Shown here: positions 1 to 6,227 of the stretch, piece by piece
How positions within the stretch are numbered: the first letter of the stretch is position 1
How the letters are laid out: every line of letters starts with the position of its first letter
Source: CAVSUR01 sp052143655
GTDB taxonomy: Bacteria; Actinomycetota; Actinomycetes; Streptosporangiales; Streptosporangiaceae
DNA length: 7,956 nt
Assembly: GCA_052143655.1 (NCBI GenBank)
Contig: JBKQSL010000239.1
Span: 1-7,956, forward strand
Direction: 5' to 3'
Program-made: the position numbers and the translations under genes
Notes under the pieces: model-generated
Told to the model about the DNA's origin: nothing
What the model saw: the letters and a program-made list of their open reading frames with translations, nothing else
The model's database searches: none

Positions 1-2027
1 GGGTCGTGCCAGGTCAGCAGCGCGCGCAGGCAGCGCCGCACGAGCAGGGCGAAGCCGAACCCGCCGAGCAGCACGGCCGGGACTCCGACGTACCAGATCA
101 CCCAGTACAGCGTGTCCTCGGCGTACAGCCGCCCGGGATCGACCGGCAGGTGCTGGAGGCGCTGCAGGTAGGCCACGTAGTTCACGGCGCCGCGGCTGCG
201 CTGGCCCCGGACGGTCTGCAGGTACGGCCGGATCGCGAAGGCAACCAGCCCGGCGGCGGCCAGCACGCCGCCGGCCTCGGGTAGCCAGCACAGCGGGCGC
301 CGGGCCAGGCCGCGCCGGATGAGCCTGCGCGCCCCGGGGCTGCGCAGCAGCTGGACGACGGCGATGGTCAGCGCGGCCAGCCAGGCCGCCGCCAGCCCGA
401 TCAGCTCCATCTGCGTCCGGATCGAGGCCATGAAGGGCCGCGCGAGCAGGTAGCCGTCCGCCAGCCCGTAGCCGATGCCGACTGCCGCCCCGCAGCAGAA
501 CGGGACGGTCGCGGGGCGCCGGGCCGCCGCCAGCACCCCGGCGAACGGGATGAGGGCCAGCAGCGGCACCAGCGCGGTCACGTCTGCGAGCACGGCCAGG
601 CCGAGTGCCAGCCCGCCGAGCAGGGCCAGCAGCCGCTCCGCCGCCGGGCCGCCGAGCCGGCCCGCCCGCAGGGCGTGGCCAGCCCGGCCCGGCCAGCTGC
701 CCCGGCCCGGCCAGCCGGGCCGGATCGCGGCCGGGCTGGCGGCCTGCACCGTGAGCGCGTCGATGACCAGGCACAGGCCGCCGAACAGCAGCACCTGAAC
801 GAGCGGCTCGGCGAACGCCGAGCGGCTCGCGTACTGCTCGGGCAGCGTCAGCGCGAGCACGGCGGCCCCGGCCGGCGCCCAGTGCAGTCCGACCAGCCGG
901 GCGATAAGCCCGCCGAACGTGACGATGGCCAGCCCGCCGAGCACCGGGCTCAGCGCCGCGGCCGAGGAGATGCCCTGGGTCCAGAACGCCCCGGCCAGCA
1001 GCAGCGGCAGGCCCGAGGCGAAGCCGGGCACGACGACGTGACCGCTGGCGAAGAACCCGATGCTGGAGAACGCGAGACCCGGGCGGGCGCCGCCGAAGAC
1101 AGCCGCCGACTGCGGGATGGGCAGCGAGCCGTGCTGGGCGATCCAGTAGGCGGCCTGCAGGTAGGCGCCAGGCGCGCGGCTGACGATGACCGCCGGCGAG
1201 TTCTCCGCCAGCTGCCAGGCGATGAAGCCGGCCGCGACCGCGGCCGTGCCCGCCAGCCCCCACCAGGACAGCCAGCGCCGGTACGGGGCCAGGTCCGGTC
1301 CGGGCCGCGGCCAGCGCGAGGGCAGCCCGCGCAGGCCGCCCGCGGCCAGCACTACGGCCAGCGGGACGGCGATCAGCAGGGCAGGCACCGGCTCGAAGAC
1401 CCCGGCCAGCAGCAACGGCAGCGCCGGCAGCAGCCAGGCGATCACCAGGATGGCCGGCAGGACCGTCAGCCGGGAGAACGCGGCGGCGGCCAGCTCCTCG
1501 TCCTGGCGCCCGCCGCCGGCGGGTGCTGCGCCATCGGCAGGCGCTGGGCTATCACCGGGTGCTGCGCCATCAGCGGCCGCTTCGCCATCGGCCGGCACCG
1601 CGTCATCAGCCGGCGCTGCACCGTCCTCCGGCGCCGCAGCGTCCTCCGGCGCCGCACCGTCCTCCGGCGCCGCACCGTTAGCTGGCACCGCACCGTTAGC
1701 GGGCGCTGCGTCGTCGGAGGGCAGTGCACCGGCGGCTGGCCTACTATCGTCAGCCTGCGCTCCATCGGCCTGCTCATCGCCGACAGCCCCCTGCTCGCGG
1801 CCGACCTCGGCCTCGGGCCCGTCCTCGGCCCGTGCCTCGCTGTCACCTTCGTCCGCAGGCCCGGCGCGCGGCGCGCCGGCCGCCGGATTGCCCGGTACCC
1901 AGGACGACCCGGACTCGCCGGGTCCCGGGCTCGCCCCGCCCCGTTCCGGCAGCCCGGATTCCCCTCCGCCCGCCTCCGGCGGTGATCCGGACGCAGAACG
2001 GCGGCCGGGACGGTCTGCTGGGCGCAC
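1..2027 (-). CDS. Polytopic membrane protein, GT39/ArnT-like glycosyltransferase, C-terminus off the left edge
   Basis: On the minus strand the phase whose codons occupy plus-strand triplets beginning at multiples of three has no stop from the left edge to beyond 2237. From about 1490 down to 1 it encodes roughly ten or more hydrophobic segments. Examples are LLPALPLLLAGVF near 1400-1440, SPVLGGLAIVTFGGLIA near 905-960, LLFGGLCLVIDAL near 745-785 and VIWYVGVPAVLLGGFGF near 45-105. After the N-terminal membrane segments, in a loop, comes SRAPGAYLQAAYWIAQHGSL (about 1120-1180), then SRSAFAEPLVQ near 800-825. This pattern recalls actinobacterial GT39-like proteins that use polyprenyl-phosphate sugars outside the membrane; the substrate is unknown. 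Residues encoded between about 2027 and 1500 form an acidic Ala/Pro/Gly/Asp/Glu tail. The start is uncertain: GTG 2027 (or GTG 2036) is chosen because coding bias persists to about there. No good ribosome binding site is seen; ATG 2237 and GTG 1688 or 1598 are alternatives. The C-terminus is missing. Confidence 0.75.
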   Translation of the reverse strand, partial: MRPADRPGRRSASGSPPEAGGGESGLPERGGASPGPGESGSSWVPGNPAAGAPRAGPADEGDSEARAEDGPEAEVGREQGAVGDEQADGAQADDSRPAAGALPSDDAAPANGAVPANGAAPEDGAAPEDAAAPEDGAAPADDAVPADGEAAADGAAPGDSPAPADGAAPAGGGRQDEELAAAAFSRLTVLPAILVIAWLLPALPLLLAGVFEPVPALLIAVPLAVVLAAGGLRGLPSRWPRPGPDLAPYRRWLSWWGLAGTAAVAAGFIAWQLAENSPAVIVSRAPGAYLQAAYWIAQHGSLPIPQSAAVFGGARPGLAFSSIGFFASGHVVVPGFASGLPLLLAGAFWTQGISSAAALSPVLGGLAIVTFGGLIARLVGLHWAPAGAAVLALTLPEQYASRSAFAEPLVQVLLFGGLCLVIDALTVQAASPAAIRPGWPGRGSWPGRAGHALRAGRLGGPAAERLLALLGGLALGLAVLADVTALVPLLALIPFAGVLAAARRPATVPFCCGAAVGIGYGLADGYLLARPFMASIRTQMELIGLAAAWLAALTIAVVQLLRSPGARRLIRRGLARRPLCWLPEAGGVLAAAGLVAFAIRPYLQTVRGQRSRGAVNYVAYLQRLQHLPVDPGRLYAEDTLYWVIWYVGVPAVLLGGFGFALLVRRCLRALLTWHD
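1525..1758 (-). repeat. 18-bp tandem repeat array, about 13 degenerate copies, within the membrane-protein gene
   Basis: The stretch divides cleanly into consecutive 18-base units starting at 1525, 1543, 1561 and so on to 1741. Three central units, around 1623-1674, share the 16-mer GTCCTCCGGCGCCGCA exactly; outer copies diverge. In the minus-strand reading frame each unit encodes a hexapeptide of the type P-(E/A)-D-G-A-A, for example PEDGAA, PEDAAA, PADGAA and PADDAV. This gives an acidic, probably disordered tail ahead of the first membrane helix. The unit is a multiple of three, so copy-number change would keep the frame. A partial 15-base unit follows at 1759-1773. Confidence 0.85.
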
Positions 2028-2287
2028 GGCTCCCACTGTATGGCGGCGCCGCCTGCGTGCCACTACCGGCGCGCGCCCCGGACGGACCCGGCCAGCAGCC
2101 GCTGACCAGCGCTGGAACGCTTTCTGCCGCCGCGAGGAAAGGGCTCGAAGCCGGCCGGGCTTGCCGGGAAGGTGCCCGGCGGCAGCCCGCCTCTTTACTT
2201 TCAGCAGGCCAGGCCGCCCGCCGGGAGCCCGTAGCATGGGCGCAATCTCGGGGCAAGCCGCCACCCCGCGCCCTAGGATCCATGCTC
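2028..2287. promoter_or_regulatory. Divergent intergenic region between the membrane-protein gene and the first LCP gene
   Basis: This roughly 260-base stretch separates two divergently read genes, so promoters for both should lie here. I see TAGCAT (2232-2237) and TAGGAT (2274-2279), which fit the loose actinomycete -10 pattern TAnnnT on the plus strand, but neither has a convincing -35 partner. An inverted repeat GCCGGGC (2154-2160) / GCCCGGC (2174-2180), with an overlapping 6-bp alternative stem, could be an operator or just GC-rich chance. The exact left limit depends on the uncertain start of the minus-strand gene. Confidence 0.35.
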
Positions 2288-2294
2288 GGAGGAG
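2288..2294 (+). promoter_or_regulatory. Ribosome binding site deciding the start of the first LCP gene
   Basis: GGAGGAG sits immediately upstream of ATG 2297; its GGAGG core is 4 bases from the start codon. Another in-frame ATG at 2282 lies before this site, and the open frame extends much further upstream, but only ATG 2297 is placed correctly relative to the Shine-Dalgarno sequence. Confidence 0.8.
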
Positions 2295-2296
2295 CG

Positions 2297-3874
2297 ATGA
2301 GCGAGTACGAGGAGCCGGAGACCGGAGGCTGGAAACAGCCGCCTGGCCGCCGACGCCGTCGTAGCGCACCGACCGGGGGTGCGGCAGCGGCACCGGGTTT
2401 CAGCATGGCGGCATCCTCCCCGGCTCACCCGCGGTACTCCCGCCGGATGAAGGTCAGCGGCGCGATCGCGATCTTCCTGACCTCCGTACTGGTACTGGGC
2501 TCACTGGCCGCCTACGTCAAGTACCGGGCCTTCTGGGACAGCATTCACCGCGTCAACGTCAGCGCCGACCTCACCCACCGGCCGCCCGGCTTCGGCAATG
2601 CGCTGAACATCCTGCTCATCGGCTCCGACAGCCGGGCCGGCAAGAACGGCCTGATCGGCGGCCGCAGCGCGCAGGGCCAGCGGTCCGACACGGTGATGAT
2701 CGTGCATATCTCGCCAAGTCCGCACCACATCGTGGTGCTCAGCATCCCCCGGGACTCGGTGGTGCCGGTCTACCCGTGCGCGCCCGAGGATGGCGCGGCC
2801 GGACAGCAGGCCCAGCCCGGCACGGTCGAGCAGATCAACTCCACCTTCGCCTTCGGCGGCCCCGGCTGCCTGTGGAAGACGATCGAGCAGACCACCCACA
2901 TCCGGCTCGACGACTTCATCGAGCTGGACTTCGTCGGGTTCGAGAACGTCATCAACGACCTGGGCGGAGTGAATGTCTGCCTCCCGCAGTCAGTCAACGA
3001 TCCGATGTCGGGGCTGAAGCTGTCGGAGGGACGGCACCACATCTGGGGCAAGCAGGCACTGGCCTTCTGGCGGACCCGCGAGGACCTCGGCCTCGGCTCG
3101 GACCTGCAGCGCATCCAGCGGGACCAGTTCCTGATGATCGCGATGCTGCATGGCATCGAGAAGAGCGACCTGCTTGCCAGCCCGACCCGGGTGGCGAAGG
3201 TGATCAGCGACGCGGCGAGGGCGATGACCACTGACAGCGGCCTGACGCTCTCCCGGATGCTGCAGATCGCCGAGGGGATGCGCGGCCTGACCGGCAAGTC
3301 CGCGCAGTTCATCGAGGTCCCGGTGGTCGCCTACCCGCAGAACCAGAACTGGGTCGAGTGGACGCCGCAGGACAACGGCCTGTTCGCCGCGATCGCGCAC
3401 AACGTGCGGGTGCCGAAGATGAAGAAGTCACCGTCCGGCAAGTCCGCCGCGGGCACGCCGGCGGTAGCCACGGTCAGCCCGGCGAAGGTGAACGTGGAAG
3501 TACTGAACGGCTCCGGCGTGGCCGGCGTCGCGGGCACCGCGTCTGCCGGGCTTACCAGCCGTGGCTTCAACGTGGCCGGCAGTACCAACGCGAGCAGCTT
3601 CAGCTACACCAACTCGGTGGTCCAGTACGCTTCCAGCGCCGGCCTGGCTGCTGCCAAGACCGTCCAGGCCCAGGTCAGCGGAGCGACGCTGCAGATGAAC
3701 TCCGCCCTGACCCCGGGGACGGTGGACCTGATCCTCGGCTCCAGCTTCAGCTCGCTCGCGCCGAACAACCACCACCAGGCCCGCTCCACCCGCGTCGGTA
3801 ACCTGACCAAGACCTACGGCGGGCTGACCGGCAACGCCAACGTCTGCAACGACAAGGCCGCCTTCGCCTCGTAG
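2297..3874 (+). CDS. LCP (LytR-CpsA-Psr) family cell-wall glycopolymer ligase, copy 1
   Basis: A 525-residue protein. Residues 1-50 are a cytoplasmic tail, acidic at first and then with an RRRRR run; 52-73 form one membrane helix, and the rest is predicted outside the cell. The LCP domain spans about 103-280 with the family landmarks: NILLIGSDSR (104-113), RSDT (129-132), SIPRDS (149-154), INSTFAFGG (180-188), DLGGVNVCLP (221-230), AFWRTR (256-261) and DLQRIQRDQ (269-277). Conserved Asp and Arg residues in these motifs bind the pyrophosphate head group and metal in characterised LCP proteins. A LytR_C domain follows, from VNVEVLNGSG (398-407) to about 482, then a short linker and a terminal TGNANVCNDKAAF motif. 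The family transfers lipid-linked polymers such as teichoic acid or arabinogalactan to peptidoglycan; the polymer here is unknown. Cysteines are at 161, 191, 228 and 517. A close paralogue starts 143 bases downstream. Confidence 0.95.
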   Translation: MSEYEEPETGGWKQPPGRRRRRSAPTGGAAAAPGFSMAASSPAHPRYSRRMKVSGAIAIFLTSVLVLGSLAAYVKYRAFWDSIHRVNVSADLTHRPPGFGNALNILLIGSDSRAGKNGLIGGRSAQGQRSDTVMIVHISPSPHHIVVLSIPRDSVVPVYPCAPEDGAAGQQAQPGTVEQINSTFAFGGPGCLWKTIEQTTHIRLDDFIELDFVGFENVINDLGGVNVCLPQSVNDPMSGLKLSEGRHHIWGKQALAFWRTREDLGLGSDLQRIQRDQFLMIAMLHGIEKSDLLASPTRVAKVISDAARAMTTDSGLTLSRMLQIAEGMRGLTGKSAQFIEVPVVAYPQNQNWVEWTPQDNGLFAAIAHNVRVPKMKKSPSGKSAAGTPAVATVSPAKVNVEVLNGSGVAGVAGTASAGLTSRGFNVAGSTNASSFSYTNSVVQYASSAGLAAAKTVQAQVSGATLQMNSALTPGTVDLILGSSFSSLAPNNHHQARSTRVGNLTKTYGGLTGNANVCNDKAAFAS

Positions 3875-4017
3875 CCGAGCCGACATTCACCTCGCGGGGT
3901 AATCGCCCGCCCAATTTCCTGGTTTTCCGGTAGTTAATTAGCCTGGCAAAGGAATTCCTGGCTTATCAGAGCAGGCGGTTAAATCCCCGGCGGCGGGAAA
4001 GATCACCGGTCAGAACT
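3875..4017 (+). promoter_or_regulatory. Spacer between the two LCP genes, with a less GC-rich core
   Basis: This is the least GC-rich stretch of the left half, around TTTTCCGGTAGTTAATTAG (3922-3940). It holds a perfect 10-bp palindrome AGGAATTCCT (3950-3959) flanked by two CCTGGC direct repeats (3942-3947 and 3957-3962). A short stem GCGGG (3894-3898) / CCCGC (3906-3910), just after the first gene's stop, could be a weak terminator. The second gene therefore probably has its own promoter, although no clean -35/-10 pair can be picked. The nearest purine-rich run before ATG 4018 is GGGAAAG (3995-4001), which is too far for a normal ribosome binding site. Confidence 0.35.
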
Positions 4018-5616
4018 ATGAGCCGGAACGGGGACAGCGAGACCAGCGGACTCTCGTCGCAAGGGCGATGGCGGCCGGGGCGCCGCCGTGGCCAGCAGAG
4101 CCCGGGACGGCACCGGACGGCCCGCCGCATCGCCGCGTGGACCGCGGTCGGGCTGGTGCTCGTCGTGGTCGCCGCGGTGCTGACCGGTTACGTCAAGTAC
4201 CGCCAGGTCTGGCACAGCATCAAGCGAGTGCACGTCACTGACCTGGGCCACCGGCCCCCGCAATACAGCCACTCGGCAATGAACGTGCTGGTCATCGGGT
4301 CCGACTCCCGGTCCGGCAAGAACCACAAATTCGGCGCCAGCATCCAGGGCCAGCGCTCGGACACCGTGATGCTGCTGCACCTGTCGCCGGGCCGTCAGCA
4401 CGCCGTGGTGCTGAGCCTGCCGCGCGACTCGGTGGCGCCCGTCCTCGGCTGCCAGCGTGAGCCGGGCTTCCCCGGCCAGCAGGCCCAGCCCGGCCAGATC
4501 GAGCAGCTCAACGCAACGTTCGCCTTCGGCGGCCCGGGCTGCCTGTGGAAGACCGTCGAGCAGACCACCGGCATCCACATCGACCACTTCATCGAGCTCA
4601 ACTTCACCGGGTTCGAGAAGGTCGTCAACGACATCGGCGGGGTGGACGTCTGCCTGCCCTGGGCCATCAGCGACCCGAATTCCAAGCTGCACCTGTCCAA
4701 GGGCATGCACCACGTCTGGGGCGCGGAGGCGCTGGCGTTCTGGCGGGTCCGCTACATCGGCGAGGGCTCGGACCTGCAGCGCATCCGCCGCGACCAGTAC
4801 CTGATGGCCTCGCTGATTCATGGCATCAAGCGCAGTGACCTGCTGAGCAGCCCGGCGCGGATCTACTCGGTCGTCACCGACGCGGCGAGCGCGATGACCA
4901 CGGACAGCGGGCTGAGCCTGGGCACGCTGATCAACATCGTGGAGAGCGTCCGCGGCCTGGCGCCGGGCTCGGTGCAGTTCATCGAGGCCCCGGCGGTGGC
5001 GTACCCGCAGAACCCGAACTGGGTGCAGTGGCCGCAGCCGCAGGCCCGGCGGCTCTTCATGGCCATCGCCCACGATCGCAGCATGCCGAGGACGACCCGC
5101 CGCGCGCAGACCGCGGCACCCAGCCTGGCGTCGGTCTCCGCCTCGCAGGCCCGGGTCGAGGTGCTGAACGGCTCGGGCGTACCCGGCATCGCCGGGCGGA
5201 CCGCCGCCCGGCTGGCGAAGCGGGGCTTCAACGTCGTCGGCTCCGCCGACGCGGGCCGCTTCAACTTCAGCACGTCGGTGATCGAGTACCCGGGGAACGC
5301 GCAGCTGCCCGCGGCCTCGACCCTGGCGGCCCAGCTGAAGCACGTGGTGCTGCGCCAGGACCCGGCGCTGGCCACGGGCATGCTGCGGCTGATCATCGGC
5401 GCCGGGTACACCGGGCTGCGGGCCAGCCCGGCGCGGCACGCCGCGGCCGCCTCGAAGGCCACAGCCGGCTCCCCCGCGGCGTCCGCCTCCCCGTCCCCGT
5501 CCTCGCCGGCCTCCTCGGCCGTCCAGAGCCTCAGCAAGCGCTACGACGGCATCACCGGCAACACCAACGTCTGCCAGGACACCAGCGCCTTCACCGGCCC
5601 CGACGGCCACAGCTGA
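4018..5616 (+). CDS. LCP (LytR-CpsA-Psr) family cell-wall glycopolymer ligase, copy 2
   Basis: A 532-residue protein closely related along its whole length to the preceding gene product. A basic cytoplasmic tail (1-36, Arg-rich) precedes one membrane helix (37-58). The LCP domain carries NVLVIGSDSR (89-98), RSDT (113-116), SLPRDS (133-138), LNATFAFGG (164-172), DIGGVDVCLP (205-214), AFWRVR (240-245) and DLQRIRRDQ (252-260), so the putative catalytic Asp/Arg set is complete. The LytR_C domain runs from VEVLNGSG (380-387) to about 465. Unlike copy 1, an Ala/Ser/Pro-rich linker (about 471-500) separates it from the terminal TGNTNVCQDTSAF motif. Cysteines at 145, 175, 212 and 519 match those of copy 1. 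The role should be ligation of an undecaprenyl-linked polymer to peptidoglycan outside the membrane. ATG 4018 is the only reasonable start ahead of the basic tail, although its ribosome binding site is poor. The two copies may differ in polymer preference or expression (inference). Confidence 0.94.
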   Translation: MSRNGDSETSGLSSQGRWRPGRRRGQQSPGRHRTARRIAAWTAVGLVLVVVAAVLTGYVKYRQVWHSIKRVHVTDLGHRPPQYSHSAMNVLVIGSDSRSGKNHKFGASIQGQRSDTVMLLHLSPGRQHAVVLSLPRDSVAPVLGCQREPGFPGQQAQPGQIEQLNATFAFGGPGCLWKTVEQTTGIHIDHFIELNFTGFEKVVNDIGGVDVCLPWAISDPNSKLHLSKGMHHVWGAEALAFWRVRYIGEGSDLQRIRRDQYLMASLIHGIKRSDLLSSPARIYSVVTDAASAMTTDSGLSLGTLINIVESVRGLAPGSVQFIEAPAVAYPQNPNWVQWPQPQARRLFMAIAHDRSMPRTTRRAQTAAPSLASVSASQARVEVLNGSGVPGIAGRTAARLAKRGFNVVGSADAGRFNFSTSVIEYPGNAQLPAASTLAAQLKHVVLRQDPALATGMLRLIIGAGYTGLRASPARHAAAASKATAGSPAASASPSPSSPASSAVQSLSKRYDGITGNTNVCQDTSAFTGPDGHS

Positions 5617-5764
5617 CGGCACCCGCGTCCGGATGGCGCTGGCCCCCGGCCCGGCCCCGCCTTCGGCCATGATCCTGGTAACTCGTCAGGTCTATACGGC
5701 GCGGCGGCAAAACCGAAAATCCTGACCAGCGCCTCACTATCGAATGGACGGCCAGCCTCTAACC

Positions 5765-5794
5765 CACCCGCCACACCACCCGCCACACCACCCG
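5765..5794. repeat. Short 12-bp tandem repeat, 2.5 copies
   Basis: CACCCGCCACAC is repeated exactly at 5765-5776 and 5777-5788, and followed by a partial copy CACCCG (5789-5794). It lies in the C-rich non-coding stretch after the second LCP gene. No function is evident; it may be slippage in biased sequence. Confidence 0.75.
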
Positions 5795-5975
5795 GCAGCC
5801 ACGAGCAGCATCACCCCGCCAGGCACACCAACCCACCCCCCGCCGAGGAACTCGCGACGACCCAGCCCAGGCGGCCCGCCCGCCCCCAACCCGCGTCGCG
5901 CACCGCCCGGCCCCAGCCCACACCGCCCTAGCCACGCCACCCAGGCCAGATAGAAGCACGCCCTCCGGGCGCACA

Positions 5976-6016
5976 GCCCCTCCAGCGGGCCTGCCCGGCC
6001 CGCTGGCAACGGGGGC
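5976..6016. terminator. Strong GC hairpin with two stacked stems, possible terminator
   Basis: CCAGCGGGC (5982-5990) and GCCCGCTGG (5998-6006) are perfect 9-bp complements around a 7-base loop. Outside them GCCCC (5976-5980) can pair with GGGGC (6012-6016) across a small internal loop. There is no T tract on either side, which is common for actinomycete terminators. It lies about 360 bases past the second LCP stop, so if it is a terminator it may act on a long 3' tail or on an unrecognised transcript. It could instead be a structured RNA or a remnant of mobile DNA. Confidence 0.4.
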
Positions 6017-6171
6017 ACACCCGAAGGGCACCCGCATCACCAAGCTCTCCGCGCACCGTGCCTCAACCCCCTGGACAGGCTCCTGCCCTACCGCAACTGA
6101 CACTCTCGATGCGAACTCGCGGCCCGGCGGTCACTGCCGGGGTTTGCGCAGCTCACATCGCCATCAGCGGT

Positions 6172-6179
6172 CGCTAAGT
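6172..6179. repeat. Left copy of the IS256 target-site duplication
   Basis: CGCTAAGT immediately precedes the left terminal inverted repeat and is identical to 7551-7558 on the other side. Eight base pairs is the usual duplication length for IS256-family elements. A ninth matching base (G 6180 and G 7559) makes the boundary ambiguous by one. Confidence 0.9.
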
Positions 6180-6205
6180 GGGACTGTAACTTCAACGGTG
6201 TAACT
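6180..6205 (+). repeat. Left terminal inverted repeat of the IS256-family element
   Basis: The sequence begins GGGACTGTAAC and ends CGGTGTAACT. Against the complement of the right end (GGGTCTGTCA ... CGGTGTAACT) 19 of 26 positions agree, including the inner 10 bases without mismatch. Confidence 0.9.
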
Positions 6206-6215
6206 CCTGACAAAC

Positions 6216-6221
6216 AAGGAG
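6216..6221 (+). promoter_or_regulatory. Ribosome binding site of the transposase gene
   Basis: AAGGAG lies 6 bases before GTG 6228. This supports the GTG start rather than the in-frame ATG at 6240, which would be too far away. Confidence 0.8.
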
Positions 6222-6227
6222 ACACCA

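Larger units (their letters stand above)
5617..6171. other. Gene-poor, C-rich region between the LCP pair and the mobile elements
   Basis: I find no convincing gene in these roughly 555 bases. Open frames exist on both strands (for example minus 5759-6103 and plus 5744-5953), but their products are low-complexity Pro/His/Ala or Gly/Trp/Val strings with no recognisable domain or ribosome binding site. The plus strand from about 5750 to 5950 is strikingly poor in G and T and rich in C and A. The region contains a 12-bp tandem repeat and a strong hairpin, listed separately. No tRNA or rRNA is seen. Confidence 0.6.

Noticed and set aside
1525..1773. CRISPR-like array
   Set aside because: The 18-bp units are contiguous with no spacers and lie in a reading frame, so this is a coding tandem repeat.
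675..1985. Long plus-strand open frame of 436 codons
   Set aside because: The product is Arg/Gln/Gly-rich low complexity with no domain. It is antisense to the minus-strand membrane protein in the mirrored codon phase, where lack of stops follows from GC bias.
1724..2296. Upstream extension of the first LCP gene in the same frame
   Set aside because: The added residues are Arg/Pro-rich with no domain. A strong GGAGGAG site places the start at ATG 2297, leaving room for a divergent promoter region.
1186..2364. Plus-strand open frame encoding Ala/Ser/Gly/Pro repeats
   Set aside because: It reads the 18-bp repeat array in another frame, gives no domain, and overruns the ribosome binding site and start of the first LCP gene. 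The minus-strand frame continues into clear membrane helices.
1843..2406. Minus-strand open frame covering the start of the first LCP gene
   Set aside because: It overlaps the LCP start antisense and its product is low complexity. It is not in the phase of the membrane-protein gene.
4003..5670. 555-codon minus-strand open frame opposite the second LCP gene
   Set aside because: A GC-bias mirror of the LCP reading frame; the product is Arg/Gly/Asp/Val-rich without domains, whereas the plus strand has complete LCP and LytR_C domains.
5737..6103. Minus-strand open frames in the spacer encoding Gly/Trp/Val-rich products
   Set aside because: No ribosome binding site, no domain, and composition driven by the C-rich opposite strand. 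The frames run across the strong hairpin.
5617..6179. tRNA, attachment site or small RNA gene in the spacer
   Set aside because: No cloverleaf, T-loop or CCA-type pattern was found by eye. Only the hairpin at 5976-6016 stands out.
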